A stretch of 64,000 bases of DNA, taken from Capsicum annuum (Eukaryota > Streptophyta > Magnoliopsida > Solanales > Solanaceae). The notes under the pieces were generated by a model. That model saw only the letters and a list, made by a program, of their open reading frames with translations. It was not told the DNA's origin and made no database searches. Positions 34,509 through 45,925 of the stretch are shown one piece after another. Made by a program: the position numbers and the translations under genes. Every line of letters starts with the position of its first letter. The first letter of the stretch is position 1. The DNA is taken from assembly GCF_002878395.1 (NCBI RefSeq), contig NC_061115.1:60643007-60707006 (forward strand), written 5' to 3'.

Positions 34509-34882
34509 GTCCAATAGTGGTTGAGAGACATTGGATGTAGAACCCTTTATGTCAATATGAAGATCCTTTTGCTTAAACACTGCATGCATCATTTTCGTGA
34601 TTTCCTTTAGCTTGGTGGGTTTTTTCTTATCACTATATATTTTTACTAAACCAACGTTAAAAACATCCTAAACTTTCTAAAAGTATTGAGTGCAACTTGA
34701 TGATTTGAAGACACCACTATTCCATTATTATAAAGACTATAGATGATAATGGACATTTCAATACCACAAAGTGTACTGATTTAATGAGCTTTTTTCGTGA
34801 ACCATTTTATCTTCTATTGTATGATAATTTCCTCTTGGCATTACTTCTAATGAAATAAAACTTCACTTTATTTTGTACACAT
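34509..34882 (-). pseudogene. Type I (M-gamma-like) MADS-box gene remnant, right arm
   Basis: Minus-strand copy of the left arm. The ATG at 34882-34880 is followed in another frame by KVKFYFIRSNAKRKLSYNRR, and then STLCGIEMSIIIYSLYNNG, the conserved core of the MADS domain, which the left arm has mostly lost. NTFRKFRM continues it. The two arms therefore decayed independently and preserve different parts of the domain. Broken by stops and at least two frameshifts. Confidence 0.8.
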
Positions 34883-34967
34883 AAATTAAAAGGGGAAATA
34901 GAAGGAGAAATGTGTGTGTTTGGATCTTTTCCTAGGATTGACTTCTCTTTGGAAGGGAAGCAATTCC

Positions 34968-35905
34968 CATAGCTATTTTTCCTAACCCATAGAATGGTTT
35001 AGTTATTTATCAATCAGTCAGTCCTATCCGAAGAAAGTTAAGTCATAACATACCTTGAACAAATAAAATCCAAGACTTAAATCCTTCAACACGATGCTTC
35101 TCCCTTTACAACGATCTCAAAAGCAACTAAAAAATATAAATATAGCATCTATGTGGTACAAAATATATTAATACCCATAACGACTATTTATTATGTTGGA
35201 TCTAAAATGGATTCGATTAATTAGTTCAAAATAAAAGTGGTAAGACCATTAATATAGTTTGAAAATTTTCATTTATTATAAATGTGTTGGGCTATTTACT
35301 GCCATCTTATATGCCATGTGTGGTCCATAAATGTCATTAATAGTGTATTGGTTAAACATACATAAATATCTGATCCTCAACAATAGCTTCAATCATCGGC
35401 TTGGTAAAGTATTCCATCTACGCACAACGAATTCCATTTATGGTCCATATGTGAGAACCATGCTTTGTTGTCCGTAGTGTTGGTAACTCATTTATGGTTC
35501 CATGTAAGTTCTTTGATTCTACTTTAACGGTCTATGTGTTGGCTGTATATGGTTACCCACACCTTAAAATTGCTAAGTTTATCGCAACCACAATACAATG
35601 TATGACCCCTAGGTTCATATAATGGCCATACATTCTCCCCATACTTAGAATTTCTTATGATTGCAATAGTATTCCCTTTATAAGTCATTGTATGCATGTA
35701 AGTACGATGTTAAGTTCAGTGTAGTGGAATTGCAGGACTCTTGGATCCAATGTACGACCCATACTTCCACCCAAAATATCTATAGATTTGTTCTTTCAAT
35801 TACTTTTCTATCCCACACTTCTGCATCAACATATCATATTGTCATTGGTTCTTAGCTTAAATGTGTGTTCATATTCGTTTGGTTTGGATTGAGTTATTCA
35901 CTTTT
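34968..35905 (-). repeat. Second copy of the G3 LTR fragment, uninterrupted
   Basis: Aligns with 16592-17726 joined to 30688-31250 (AGTCCTTCAACACAACGC against AATCCTTCAACACGATGC, GGTCCATAAATGTCATTA against GCCCATAAATATCATTA). No gag or primer site is beside it, so it is a fragment copied with the flank, not an independent insertion. Confidence 0.82.
35335..35339. other. Paralogous empty site for G4
   Basis: A single CATTA within CCATAAATGTCATTAATAGT, matching the two G4 flanks after removing the element and one target copy. Confidence 0.88.
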
Positions 35906-37151
35906 TAGAGTCAAGATTTAGCCCAATGGTAAAAGGTGCTATAGAAAAAGAGTGAAATTTAAAATAAATTTATGAATGGTATGATTTTTATTGAGATTTA
36001 TGGGATTGACAACTTTTTTAGAGTAAATAAATGAAATATATATTTTTTAGATTGTAATTAAAACCTTGTTTTGAATAATTAAATCTCAACCTTTAATTTA
36101 TAATCATGACATGTGACTTCAATACAAATAGGAACTTGGGAGAACAAAGAGAATTAGTAATTGAGTGGAGCCCAATCCTTGATCCTGAGTTGATTGAAAT
36201 TTAACTTTCTTACCATAAAGAAGTAAATCACATTAGAGTATAACATATATTTTTATTTAATAATAGTTAGTATGACAATATGCAATTGATTTAACTTCTT
36301 CTTGAATACTTTTCTTAAAAAATTAACATTTCTCTTTTTCTTGCCCCAGTATATTAAACACATAGCTTTAATTAGTATTTAATTTGTCCAATGATTTGAC
36401 ACTAATTCATAACAAAATTAATTTAGAAATACTTTCAATGTAAGTCGAGTAACTAATTGGTGAGTATTAGGAAGTAACAAAGACAAATTTAAGTTGAATA
36501 TTATTTTTAATATATTTTAAAGAAGCACAAAATTCTACTAAATGTGGTTTGTTCCTAAATGGAAAAAAAATAATAATATGCTTCTATAAGCACCGCAACT
36601 ACTGTACTATACATATATCACTACTTAATATTCAAGTATTTGTATTACAAGAAAAAATTATTAAATTGGTTATATTTTTATGCATTTCAAAATATTGTCA
36701 AAATTGATATTTCAAAATTCTTAGCAAATATTTAAATGGTCGCTTGTTTCAAATATTTAAATTTTGTACATCTATAAATTAAAATATACATTTTTTGTAT
36801 TTATTGATGATTGATGTGAGTAAGTAAATGGATTTGTTATTACACTATGACCATGGGTTAATGATATAGCTTAATATGACTAAAGCCCCAATTAATCTCC
36901 TCATAAGAAATGTTTGACTCAAAAATTGTTCAAGATAAGATCTCAATCCTTCTTCTAGTTGCTAGTCAAATAATGAAAAATGACAAACTCAATTCCTAGA
37001 CATTTAAGATAAGCAAAAGAAATTACACCTACAATTTCCATTCCCACACATTTAAGGGATATCTAATTCGGTTTCTATAAATTCATTAGTTAAAGCCCCA
37101 AAGTTTCTCACTTTTTCAATCAATTGAAGAAATATCATAAAGAGTTTCTCA
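35906..37151. other. Upstream region of Agenet pseudogene, copy C
   Basis: Parallels 31251-32361. Includes local repeat copy 3 (36210-36930) and the conserved 5' leader before the ATG. No gene. Confidence 0.7.
36210..36930. repeat. Local repeat, copy 3 of 3
   Basis: Aligns with 31568-32215 and 33025-33760; shares with copy 2 the segment near 36840-36930 (GGGTTAATGATATA, TTTGACTCAAAAATTG). Confidence 0.8.
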
Positions 37152-37750
37152 ATGGCTTCAATCAATGCAGGAACAAATTATTCAAAGAAACACCGCCAAT
37201 TGAGAATGATTATGATCACGAGGACAAAGAAAATAATGGAATTCAAAAAGCAACAAACAACAAAAGCACTCTCAAAGGGTGATGAAATTGAAGTGGAAAG
37301 TCTTTCTTTTTTCGGACTTGCCAATTTAACTTCATCACTTTTTTTGAATGCATTTGGCAAGTCCAAAATATGGTTTCATAGGTTCTTATTACATAGAAAC
37401 TATTATTTCTTCTGTTGTCTATAATCAATATTGGGCCAAGTACAAGTCTCTTTGGACTAGTGGTAAATTCGCACCACTAAATGAAATTGTTATTGTATCC
37501 ATGGTCCACCCTATCCCTCATAAATAACTTGAGATTATGTCAAAAAAATACTTTTTTTGTATGATATGGATGATTTATTTTCCAATGAAGGATGGTTTTT
37601 AGAAATCATCACTGATAAAATCAAATAGGCATATTACGGCTTTAGTATCTCATTTCAACCCTTGGTTCGAAATGTTGTGACATTAGGTCTCGAGGATCAA
37701 TTTAGTGAAAATGATGTTTCTTCAAAAATTTTACCTCTTCATTGAGTCTA
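37152..37750 (+). pseudogene. Agenet-domain (DUF724-like) gene remnant, copy C
   Basis: The longest intact stretch of the pair: 90 codons from ATG 37152 reading MASINAGTNYSKKHRQLRMI, IMEFKKQQTTKALSKGDEIE, then a frameshifted part. Later frames give WAKYKSLWTSGKFAPLNEIV, VHPIPH, then SNEGWFLEIITDKIK, which fits the second Agenet unit (N-D/E-G-W motif). Copy C keeps codons that A1 lost and the reverse. A DUF724 or related nuclear protein is likely; the C-terminal part is cut near 37750, close to the G5 LTR. Motif-based, moderate confidence. Confidence 0.65.
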
Positions 37751-37821
37751 GAGCATCAAATTTGGTAGGGTAATATAGTTTGTTTATGTTTATAGGATTC
37801 AAAATAAATTCCGAGGTGTAC

Positions 37822-37897
37822 ACAGATACAGAGAAATTTCCAATTTCAACTAGTGCACTACAGATACAGAGAAATTTCCAATTTCAACTAGTGTACT
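37822..37897. repeat. 2 x 38-bp near-perfect tandem repeat
   Basis: ACAGATACAGAGAAATTTCC... at 37822-37859 and again at 37860-37897 with one substitution. The high identity stands out in a badly decayed area. Confidence 0.9.
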
Positions 37898-37899
37898 AC

Positions 37900-40107
37900 C
37901 CAACTGGTGTTGCTGGTAAAGTACCATTTTAGTTTCTTTAGCATTGGGTGCTAAAGCACCACTTTGCCACATTAGCAGCCTGGCTCCATCTGGGGGGATT
38001 CTTTAATGCACCTTATCTTTTTTAGTGAAGGTCGCTTAAGTGGCCCCTTGTCCGCTAAAGCATACTCGTCTGGCATAAGGTACTACTGAGGCGGTACTTG
38101 ACCATATTAGAGATGACTAATACAGTGGCACTTGATCTCTTTAGCAGTGATGGCTAAATCGGTCATTTCTTTTGCTTTAGAAGTCAAAGCTGGTACAATA
38201 TATAATTTGATTTTCATGATTTTTCCATTTTTTTAGACTTTAAGCATCTGGTTTTAAAATTTCTAAGGGATTTCTTCAACTTCTTCAACATTCAATCTTC
38301 GATTAACTGTAAATCCCTATTTTAATTATTTTTTCTCGATTCTTGTCTTCTAAAGCTTGTTAAAACATGATGTGAAAAGTAGAATTTGGGGATTTTTATC
38401 CAAAAGGTCTAAATTATTATTTCTTAAATTTAAAACCCTATTTCAACCTATTTTTACATAGGTTATCTTCCATGGATTACTTTAATATTGGGTAATATAT
38501 TTACGGATAAAAATTACAATTATATGATTCTTTTTTGAAAACCTGTTATAGGAGTCCATTTTGACCCCGACTTTGAAATGGAGAATATGAGTATCATTGA
38601 ATATTTTTGATGTATAGATTCTATATTTGTATGTTTTAGTTAATTTTGAGGCCGTTCGTGAAGGGAAGGATCTTCTTTGAAGGCCTGTAGACCAGGTTCT
38701 TCTTTATTTTATGTAGGTAATGACATAACTTTCTTCATACAGTGTTGGGTAGTTAATAATGATATAAAAAAATTGGGGGTTTGGGTACTAATCATAAAAA
38801 TGGTTATATTACAAATTTGTGTCCGTGTGGGGGCCAATGTTATTGTTATTAGTGTTTTGAGATATTATTTTCTATTCATGACTGCGTGAGATCTTATATT
38901 ATATTATTGGCCTGGTATTTATATATTTGGTCATTTTCTTCTTGATGAAAATTTCCCAAGTTTCTAATTATATGGTATCAATGAGACATTATTGCATATC
39001 TTACCTACTGATGCATAGACAATATTGGATCATGGATGGTTGACTTATTGAGTGGATTTTTAGCTGATGTACTTATGTATTGGTTGTATTATGAAATTCT
39101 CCTTCTGGTTTGGTTGTGAGCATTACATCCTCATATCTTGTGTACATTCATGAGGCATTCGTACCCCTGTAGAAACATAGGTTTTTCTAAGAAAAAAGTG
39201 ACATCTTTAAAAACCTTATGTCGAAGATTATTTTCTAGTGAGGAGTTATAGATATTGAATTGGTATTGATATTGGTATTGGTTATTGGATTGTATATGGT
39301 TTGAGGAACCCCCATCGGTCCTACACGGGAGTAGAGTTATATAGGTGTATGTGGTGTTTGTGTGAAGACCTCGGACATATTACATCACCATCATCATCAA
39401 CTTCATTGTATTTCATATATTCTACATATTCTGTTTTGTATTTTTGTGCTTCATTTGATATTTATCTATTTGTTCTTATTTCTCATACTTGTATTTTTTG
39501 TATGTGTAGTCTATAATTGAGAACTATTAGTGGAGATGGTATGGGTTACCATTTGAGATATTTTCTAATTGTAGGTGACATACCCATATTGTTTATTTAT
39601 ATACTTTATTTTCTACTCTGCTCAGTTGGCCTATGATATATACTGAGTACAAGTGGATCGTTACTCGTCCCTCCTCTTCCCTATAGGTGTAGATCCAAGT
39701 ATAATTGTGACACACAGTAGCTGATCTTTAGCAATTTTTAAGTGTTTTTGAGGTAGCGGTCGATCTATACTTCTAAAGTTGATCTCTTACCCATTATTAT
39801 CTACTTTATATCTTGTTTCATATTCTGAGACACATTATGTTCCTTTGTGGACTATTAGTTGTATATTTATTACTTTGAGATGTACTTAGTTGGTTCTTAC
39901 ATACAGACTACATATTTTGGGATGATTTATGGTATCATTGTTATGTATATTTACACTATTATTGTATATTATGGTTCAACTTCGTTCTAGAAGTCTTAGT
40001 ATAGGATTTGATGTTTTTATCATTCCATATTTGTCTGAATAATTGACTTACATGTCAACTCTTCCCGTGACAAGTTCCATCATGATCATTGGTTTTCGGG
40101 ATTGTGA
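37900..40107 (+). repeat. G5 5' LTR
   Basis: Contains the box ACTGAGTACAAGTGGATCGT near 39640 (reverse complement of the box in the G3 LTR) and the TTTAGC/GCTAAA-rich part near 37950-38180. The left end may be truncated: in the G3 LTR the same block lies about 1 kb from the end, while here only 50-150 bp remain before the Agenet remnant. Open frames 38677-38889 and 39301-39516 are chance frames. Confidence 0.65.
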
Positions 40108-40316
40108 AAAATTGATATCAGAGCAGCTAGGATCATTAGTCTCATCAGGGTAAGAACTGAATATCTAGTAGAGTCTCGCATATTGTTACGTAGATGCCTG
40201 AATCTATATTTTAGATGCTATAAAATATCTTTAGGAAATTTCCTTGTATTGTTCCTTATCATGCAAATTTTTCCATACCCTTTATTGTATATTTAGTTTC
40301 ACTCTATTTTGTGCAG
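40108..40316 (+). other. G5 primer site and leader
   Basis: TTGATATCAGAGCAGCTAGG from 40112 is the tRNA-iMet primer site with one change. The leader runs to the gag ATG at 40317. Confidence 0.82.
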
Positions 40317-41021
40317 ATGGTGAGGAATAAATCCCATGAGGCTAGAGATGTTGAGCCTTTATCTGAGAAGAGAGAGTCCATCCTAGGGGATACTTTATGA
40401 GTCGTGGATGGTTTCAAGGTAGAGGATAGGCATGAGTATCTTCAATTCCATTGGTAGTACTAGAGGGACTCCCCTGAGCCTCAGGTTGAGCATGCTAGAC
40501 ATTAGGGACCTACTTAGGTTCCACAGAGTTCTTCTACCCTGGTCTTGGAGGGGTTATCAATTCATTTGCTGACTCATTTAAAGTTTGTTACTTTGAATGC
40601 ATTTGGTGTTTCTCTAGCTTCGATTATTGTACCCCCATCTACGCCAAAGTCTTCCTGTGGTATCTTTTTTAATTTTATGTTTGCATTGTTTAGTGGAATC
40701 GACATATGATAATGTTACCCCTCTGGTGGCATCTCAGCTAGCATGATTCACAATGCCTTCTATTATTGCAGGTGAAGTTATGTCTTCTGAGGATAAGAAG
40801 AGATTTTAGAGATTCATTCGCTTAGGTCTGCCCAGATTTAGTGGTGTTGTGGGTGAGGACACCTATGAGATCTTAAATGATTGACAGGAGAATTTACATA
40901 ACCTTGGATAACTTAAGTTGCATGGTGTTGCTTACACTACTACCAATTGAGTAATGGGTCCAGGGAATGGTGGAGGTCATTTGTCAGTTGCAAACCTTTA
41001 GGTTCCCTAGTGGTGACTTAG
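40317..41021 (+). pseudogene. G5 gag, N-terminal part
   Basis: ATG at 40317 gives MVRNKSHEARDVEPLSEKRE and a stop after 28 codons. Further on come GVSLASIIVPPSTPKSS-like text, FIRLGLPRFSGVVGEDTYEI and WWRSFVSCKPLGSLVVT just before the G6 junction at 41021, typical of the gag domain. The text stops mid-domain. Continuation is at 48440. Confidence 0.78.
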
Positions 41022-42817
41022 TGTTATGACCCAAACCAGGGCATAGTCGTGATAGATATCTCAAGCTGACCATAAGATGGAGACCACCCCCTAGCCTAAC
41101 ATCTAGAAGAAAATAAAATAATATAGCAGAAACAACCAAACATAATGATAAGATGAATTTATAAACTAATTGAGAACTGAGAGTCAAAACAAACAAACAA
41201 CCCACAATTGACCACAAAAGCCTCTAAAACCAAAAATGCAAAATAGGTCCGGACATGCTCCCGACCATGACCCAAAGAAAAATCCAAGAAAATACTAATA
41301 CCTAAGGAAATAGGTGAAATGACGAGGCCTTCGGAAAGATGGAGGATCACCACTTCACATCCACTTAATAAATGTACCAAACCACCAAACGTTGCATATG
41401 AGTAATACAAAAGACCTCAAACCCTACATCATGAAATAATGTAGCATCACAGGATGGTTAAAGGGATAAGCATTAGCATGTAACTCAGGGAAATTGATAA
41501 AATAATGTGAATGGCAAAAACCATTAAAAACCATATGCAGAACAATTGTATCGGATCAAGGGTCATAAACTTGCTCGCTCTGTCCTAAATACACCCACAA
41601 GCTATGTGGGTTCAGCTTTCCATTCTTAAAGGGATCCAATGTATGTTAGCTGCATGAACCAAGGAATTTAAAGGAAAGTCTAAAGACAATAAGTCTCTAG
41701 ACATCAAGAATATATTGTGTGAACCAAGAACACAATCATGTAGACCCCCACACCAGCAAACATGGTTTTGAAGTGTTAGTCCACCGAGGACTATACCTTT
41801 ACGCTGAGCTACATAATTTTCTCTAAGCACAAATTAAAATAGTTTGCACGTAAACCCAATGAATAACCCAGGAGACTTTATATTACGATATTTACCACTT
41901 CGTATCGTCATACCAATTATGCTCGCAAGATTATATAAGTATGCCATTCCAACCTATGTAACATTTGATTCCCAAGGTCCATTTTAAAATCCAAACAATG
42001 GCCCCCAAGGACCTTTCAAATCTGTTTTAACTAATTATCAATTAATGCAATGCAATGGATTCATAAATAAGTTAAATTATGCAATATCCATGTTCAGGAA
42101 GAAAATTTACCAAGTGGGTTGGGGATGGTGCCATTAACAAGCCAAAAAGTCACCAATTTGGGGAAAGCCATGTTCCCCATTCCAATTCCCATAACAATGC
42201 ACCCACTCAGTACAAAAATGATAATTAAAGAATAAATCATCAATTTAAAACATGCGATAAGTAATTCAAGTGATACCAATCAAAACTCGTCAACCCAATT
42301 TCAAATCCATCAATTCAAACTACATGGATAATGAGAAAATAAATGCCACAATGTAAAATAAAAGTTGGAGAATGAGATACATGCTTGAAATACGTAAGAA
42401 ATTAAAGACAATTCAAAGTTTGGATCTAGAGTAAAGATTTCTTGAGAAATCCTTGATCTTTCTTGAAAAACTTATGTTTATATGTCGTGGAAGGGGAAAA
42501 AAGACGAAAAGCCTTGCACCCCAACTGAAAATAAAATAAAACAAGGCTATATTAACACAACAATGTCTCATGTTAATATCGTTGAGGCTGGCCTCCATGC
42601 CACGTTCTATCATGAAATTCCAGCGGCGTGTCACACCAATATCACAGAGGCATACTACCTCGAAGTTCCAAAATAGCCCTGAACCCCTTCCGAAAATTTT
42701 AAAACTTTCCCAAACCAACCCTTTAACACCCCTAAACATATTTCAAGTCAAAAATTGACATTATGAATGAGGGAGGGTCAAAAATAAAATCATCAAAAAA
42801 AATTTTGCGGTTTTACA
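41022..42817 (-). repeat. G6 3' LTR
   Basis: 1796 bp, TGTTATGACCC start and GGTTTTACA end. Several overlapping open frames on both strands (41159-41410, 42413-42739 minus; 42482-42758 plus) lie wholly inside it and show no protein features. Confidence 0.85.
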
Positions 42818-42957
42818 TTATATTTTGTTAGTATCCTTTATCCCCGAATGATAAGTTAGGCCCTTTTATGGCACGATAATAACAAGAATACATCAGAATC
42901 AAATGAAAATTTTTAAATTATACAAGGGGAAAGCAAAACTCATCCCTTAAGAACTCT
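42818..42957 (-). other. G6 3' noncoding end
   Basis: Between the tail stop and the LTR. The polypurine tract is eroded (plus strand ATTTTGTTAGTATCCTTTAT where pyrimidine runs are expected); a CCCCGAATGATA remnant of the usual end box remains. Confidence 0.6.
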
Positions 42958-43480
42958 CATCCAACGCGAAATAAAAACAGGTACTTGGCCTTCATATCTT
43001 CCTCAGCTTCCCATGTAGATTCTTCCACTTTTTGATTTCTCCAAAGATCCTTCACAGAAGCTACATCTTTAGTCCTGAATCTATGTTATTTCCTATCCAA
43101 TATCTAAATCGGTACCTTATCATAAGATAAAGAATCCATGACACCAATATCCTCAACTGGTCTTATCAAAGAAAGATCACTTGCACACATTTTCAACATA
43201 GTCACATGTAAAATAAGGTGAATAAAAACAAAACTTGCTGGCAAATCTAACTCATAAGTGACATTTAATGTCCTTCTTAAGGCCTGATAAGAACCAATAT
43301 AATTGGGACTAGGATTCCCCGTCTTCCCAAACCTCATGACTCTTTTCATAGGAGATACCTTCAATAATACCCAATTACTAACGTCAAACTCTAATTCACT
43401 TTGCCTCATATCTGCGTAAGACTTTTGATGACTTTGGCCAGTCTTATATCTTTCTCTAATCTCTTTCACCTTCTCCCCAA
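42958..43480 (-). pseudogene. G6 integrase C-terminal / chromovirus tail
   Basis: The open frame 43469-43104 has 121 codons: MKEIRERYKTGQSHQKSYAD, FDVSNWVLLKVSPMKRVMRF, then LRRTLNVTYELDLPASFVFI and VTMLKMCASDLSLIRPVEDI. After a stop it continues HRFRTKDVASVKDLWRNQKV and ESTWEAEEDMKAKYLFLF and terminates near 42958. This is the best-preserved stretch of G6 and lines up with 23561-24155 of G4. The tail binds chromatin or guides targeting in chromoviruses. Confidence 0.85.
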
Positions 43481-43539
43481 CTTAATCAACCAAGTCAGTA
43501 ATAAACAACCTACTCTTACCTACCTCAAACCACCCGATG

Positions 43540-44110
43540 GGAGACCTATACCTCCTACCATAAAAAGTCTTGAAAGGAGCTATCTGAAAAATAGAATGCT
43601 AACTATTATTATACGCAAACTCAATATGATGTAGATGGTAAACCCAACTACTCGTAAAGTCAATCACACAGGACCTTAGCATATCCTCACAAGTATAAAT
43701 AGTCTGCTTCGCTTGCCCATTGGTTTTAGTGTGGAAAGTGGTGTTAAGGGTCACCTGAGTACCCAAACCTTTCTGAAACGAATCCCAAAAGTAAGATAAA
43801 AACATTGCTTAGTCTAAAATGATGGACACCAGTGCAATATGCAACATAGTTATTCTATACATAAAGACCTAAATAGAATCATATTGATTACGAGAAGACT
43901 TGTAACAAAATCCATATTAAACATCTCCTTCTTCCACATGGGCAACTCTATCTATTGAGATATGCCACCAGTCCTCAAGTGTTTGACCTTAACTTGCTGA
44001 CAAACCATACATTTACCACAAAATTCACCACATCTCTCTTCATATTATTCCACCTATAGATTTACTTCAAGTTATGATACATCTTAGTCGAACCGAAATG
44101 AACTATATAT
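43540..44110 (-). pseudogene. G6 integrase core
   Basis: HHCC end: MYHNLK, RWNNMKRDVVNFVVKCMVCQ (frameshift corrected only by reading another frame) and LRTGGISQ. Core: FNMDFVTSLLV keeps the first Asp; the second motif is eroded (IILD, stop). At 43805-43599 MFLSYFWDSFQKGLGTQVTL leads to NGQAKQTIYTCEDMLRSCVI, where the family has an E in place of the K after GQA. So the catalytic Glu is lost. The domain ends LHHIEFAYNNS. Confidence 0.82.
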
Positions 44111-44479
44111 CTACACTCATGAGCTTCAGTCAAAATCATTTCCTGCATCCCATCATCATCAAGAACATACAACCTCCCTTAATACCTCATGTTGCCATCT
44201 CGTCTAATCTAGATAGCCATAACCTTCTGCAGACCACATCATCCATAATCTACATAAGTATGGGATCCAAAACCTACTTCTTTTTCACCTCAACACAAAT
44301 AGATAATATAACCTCTTATTTAAAAATCACCCCTATCCTTAGAGTCCAAGAGACGAACCCCTAAATTAGACAACTTGTGAATATCCTTCACCAACCCTCT
44401 ATTCTCCTCATACGTGAGATATGCTTCCTATAGAAAACCTACTAAGACCTTCGGCAACATTATTAGCTTTACCTGGGTG

Positions 44480-45830
44480 GTAGTGCAAACTCTTGTCATA
44501 ATCATTAGTTAGCTCGAGCCACCTCCTCTGCCTAAGATTTAATTTCTTCTATATAATCTCAAATAGAAGTCTACATGCACCTTATACAAATAATTACATC
44601 ATATCTTCAAACAAAAACCATAGCCACAAACTCTAGGTTGTGAGTCAGATAATCCCTCTCATTAACTTTAAGATACTTGGAAGCATAGGAAACGATGTTA
44701 CCATGCTTCATCAAAACATAACCCAATCCCAATGGGATGCTTTACGATACACCACAAACCCATTAGTACCGTCGGGCAGGGTCAAAACTGGTGCAAAAGT
44801 TATCTTGTCCTTCAACTTCTCAAAACTACCCACACAAGCATTGCACCACAAAAACTTAACCTTTTTCTGGGTCAACCTTGTCAGCAGAGCAATAATAGAA
44901 GAGAAACACTTCACAAATCTCCTATAATACCCAACCAAGCCTAAAAATTTTCTAATATTGGTTGGAGTCGTGGGTTTAGGCTCTTTCTTAACTACCTTAA
45001 CTTTCTATGGATCCACCTTGATCCACTTACTAGAAATAACATTCCCAAGAAAGGTAACAACACTTAACAAAAACTCATAATTAGAAAATTTTGCTTATAA
45101 CTACTGGTCTTTAAAAGTTTGCAACACAATTCGGAGGTGATTGGCATGATCCTCCTCACTCTTTGAGTTCACCAAGATGTCATCAATAAAAACTATAAAA
45201 AATAAGTCCAAAAACTACCTAAACACCTAATTCATAAAATCTATAAAAGCAGTTGGAGCATTAGTCAACCCAAATGACTTAACTAGGAAGTCATAATGAC
45301 CATACCGATTTTGGAAAAGAGACTTAGGAATATCAACATCCTGGATTTTCAACTTATAATAGCCCGATCAAAGATCAATTTTAGAGAAACAGCTAGCACC
45401 CTAAAACTGGTCGAAAATATCATCAATGCTAGGAAAAGATTACTTATTCTTCACTATCACCCTATTCAACTGGTGATAATCTATACACATCCTTAGAGAA
45501 CTATATTTTTATTGCACAAAAAGAATGGGAACACTCTAGGAAGAGATAATAAGATGAATAAAACCCTTATTAGAAATATGTTTTAATTACCCCTTCAGCT
45601 CCTTTAATTAAGTTAGAGCCATCTTATAAGAAGAAATAAAAATTGAATGGGTATTCGGTAGAAGATCAATCCTAAAATTTATTTTCCTATCGGTAGGAAT
45701 CCCATGAAGGTCATCAGGAAACACTTTAGGAAATTTATTAATCACAAGGACAGATTGCAAAGAAGGACTTTCAGAATTAGAATCCTTAACCTGAACTAGA
45801 TGATATAGATACCCTTTGGAAATCAACTTT
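44480..45830 (-). pseudogene. G6 reverse transcriptase and RNase H
   Basis: Starts with the linker at 45826-45608 (VLVINKFPKVFPDDLHGIPT, then INFRIDLLPNTHSIFISSYK). The palm reads [15 protein letters not shown] and [20 protein letters not shown] near 45265-45170, keeping both catalytic aspartates. FSNYEFLL, PTNIRKFLGLVGYYRRFVKC and LTRLTQKKVKFLW lead to the RNase H start CNACVGSFEKLKDKITFAPV and FVVYRKASHWDWVMF, where RNase H proteins usually have a CDAS-type motif with Asp, here YRKAS. Stops near 45100 and 45550. Confidence 0.85.
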
Positions 45831-45925
45831 TGATCTCTAAGATACGAAATAAACCTATCTTTAGGAACTAAGGAACTCTTCTCCTATTCAATAATTAGTT
45901 AATTAGGGAATTGAAAACTGACCTT

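Larger units (their letters stand above)
34005..34944. repeat. Large inverted repeat (hairpin) made of two MADS gene remnants
   Basis: Left arm 34005-34480 and right arm 34509-34944 are reverse-complement copies, with blocks such as AAGTCAATTCTAGG against 34931-34944, GAAAGTTTAGGATGTTT, ATCTTCATATTGACA and GGGTTCTACAT. The loop is only about 28 bp. Identity by eye is roughly 75-80 percent with small gaps. A transcript through it would fold into a hairpin of about 450 pairs. Confidence 0.88.

Noticed and set aside
34005..34944. Hairpin considered as a MITE or foldback transposon
   Set aside because: The arms carry recognisable MADS-box coding sequence and a leader, lack conserved terminal motifs and target duplications, and occur once here.
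42413..42758. Overlapping open frames of 60-108 codons on both strands
   Set aside because: They lie wholly inside the G6 3' LTR and have no family features.
43401..44364. Plus-strand frames of 77 and 96 codons
   Set aside because: Antisense to the G6 integrase and its C-terminal tail.
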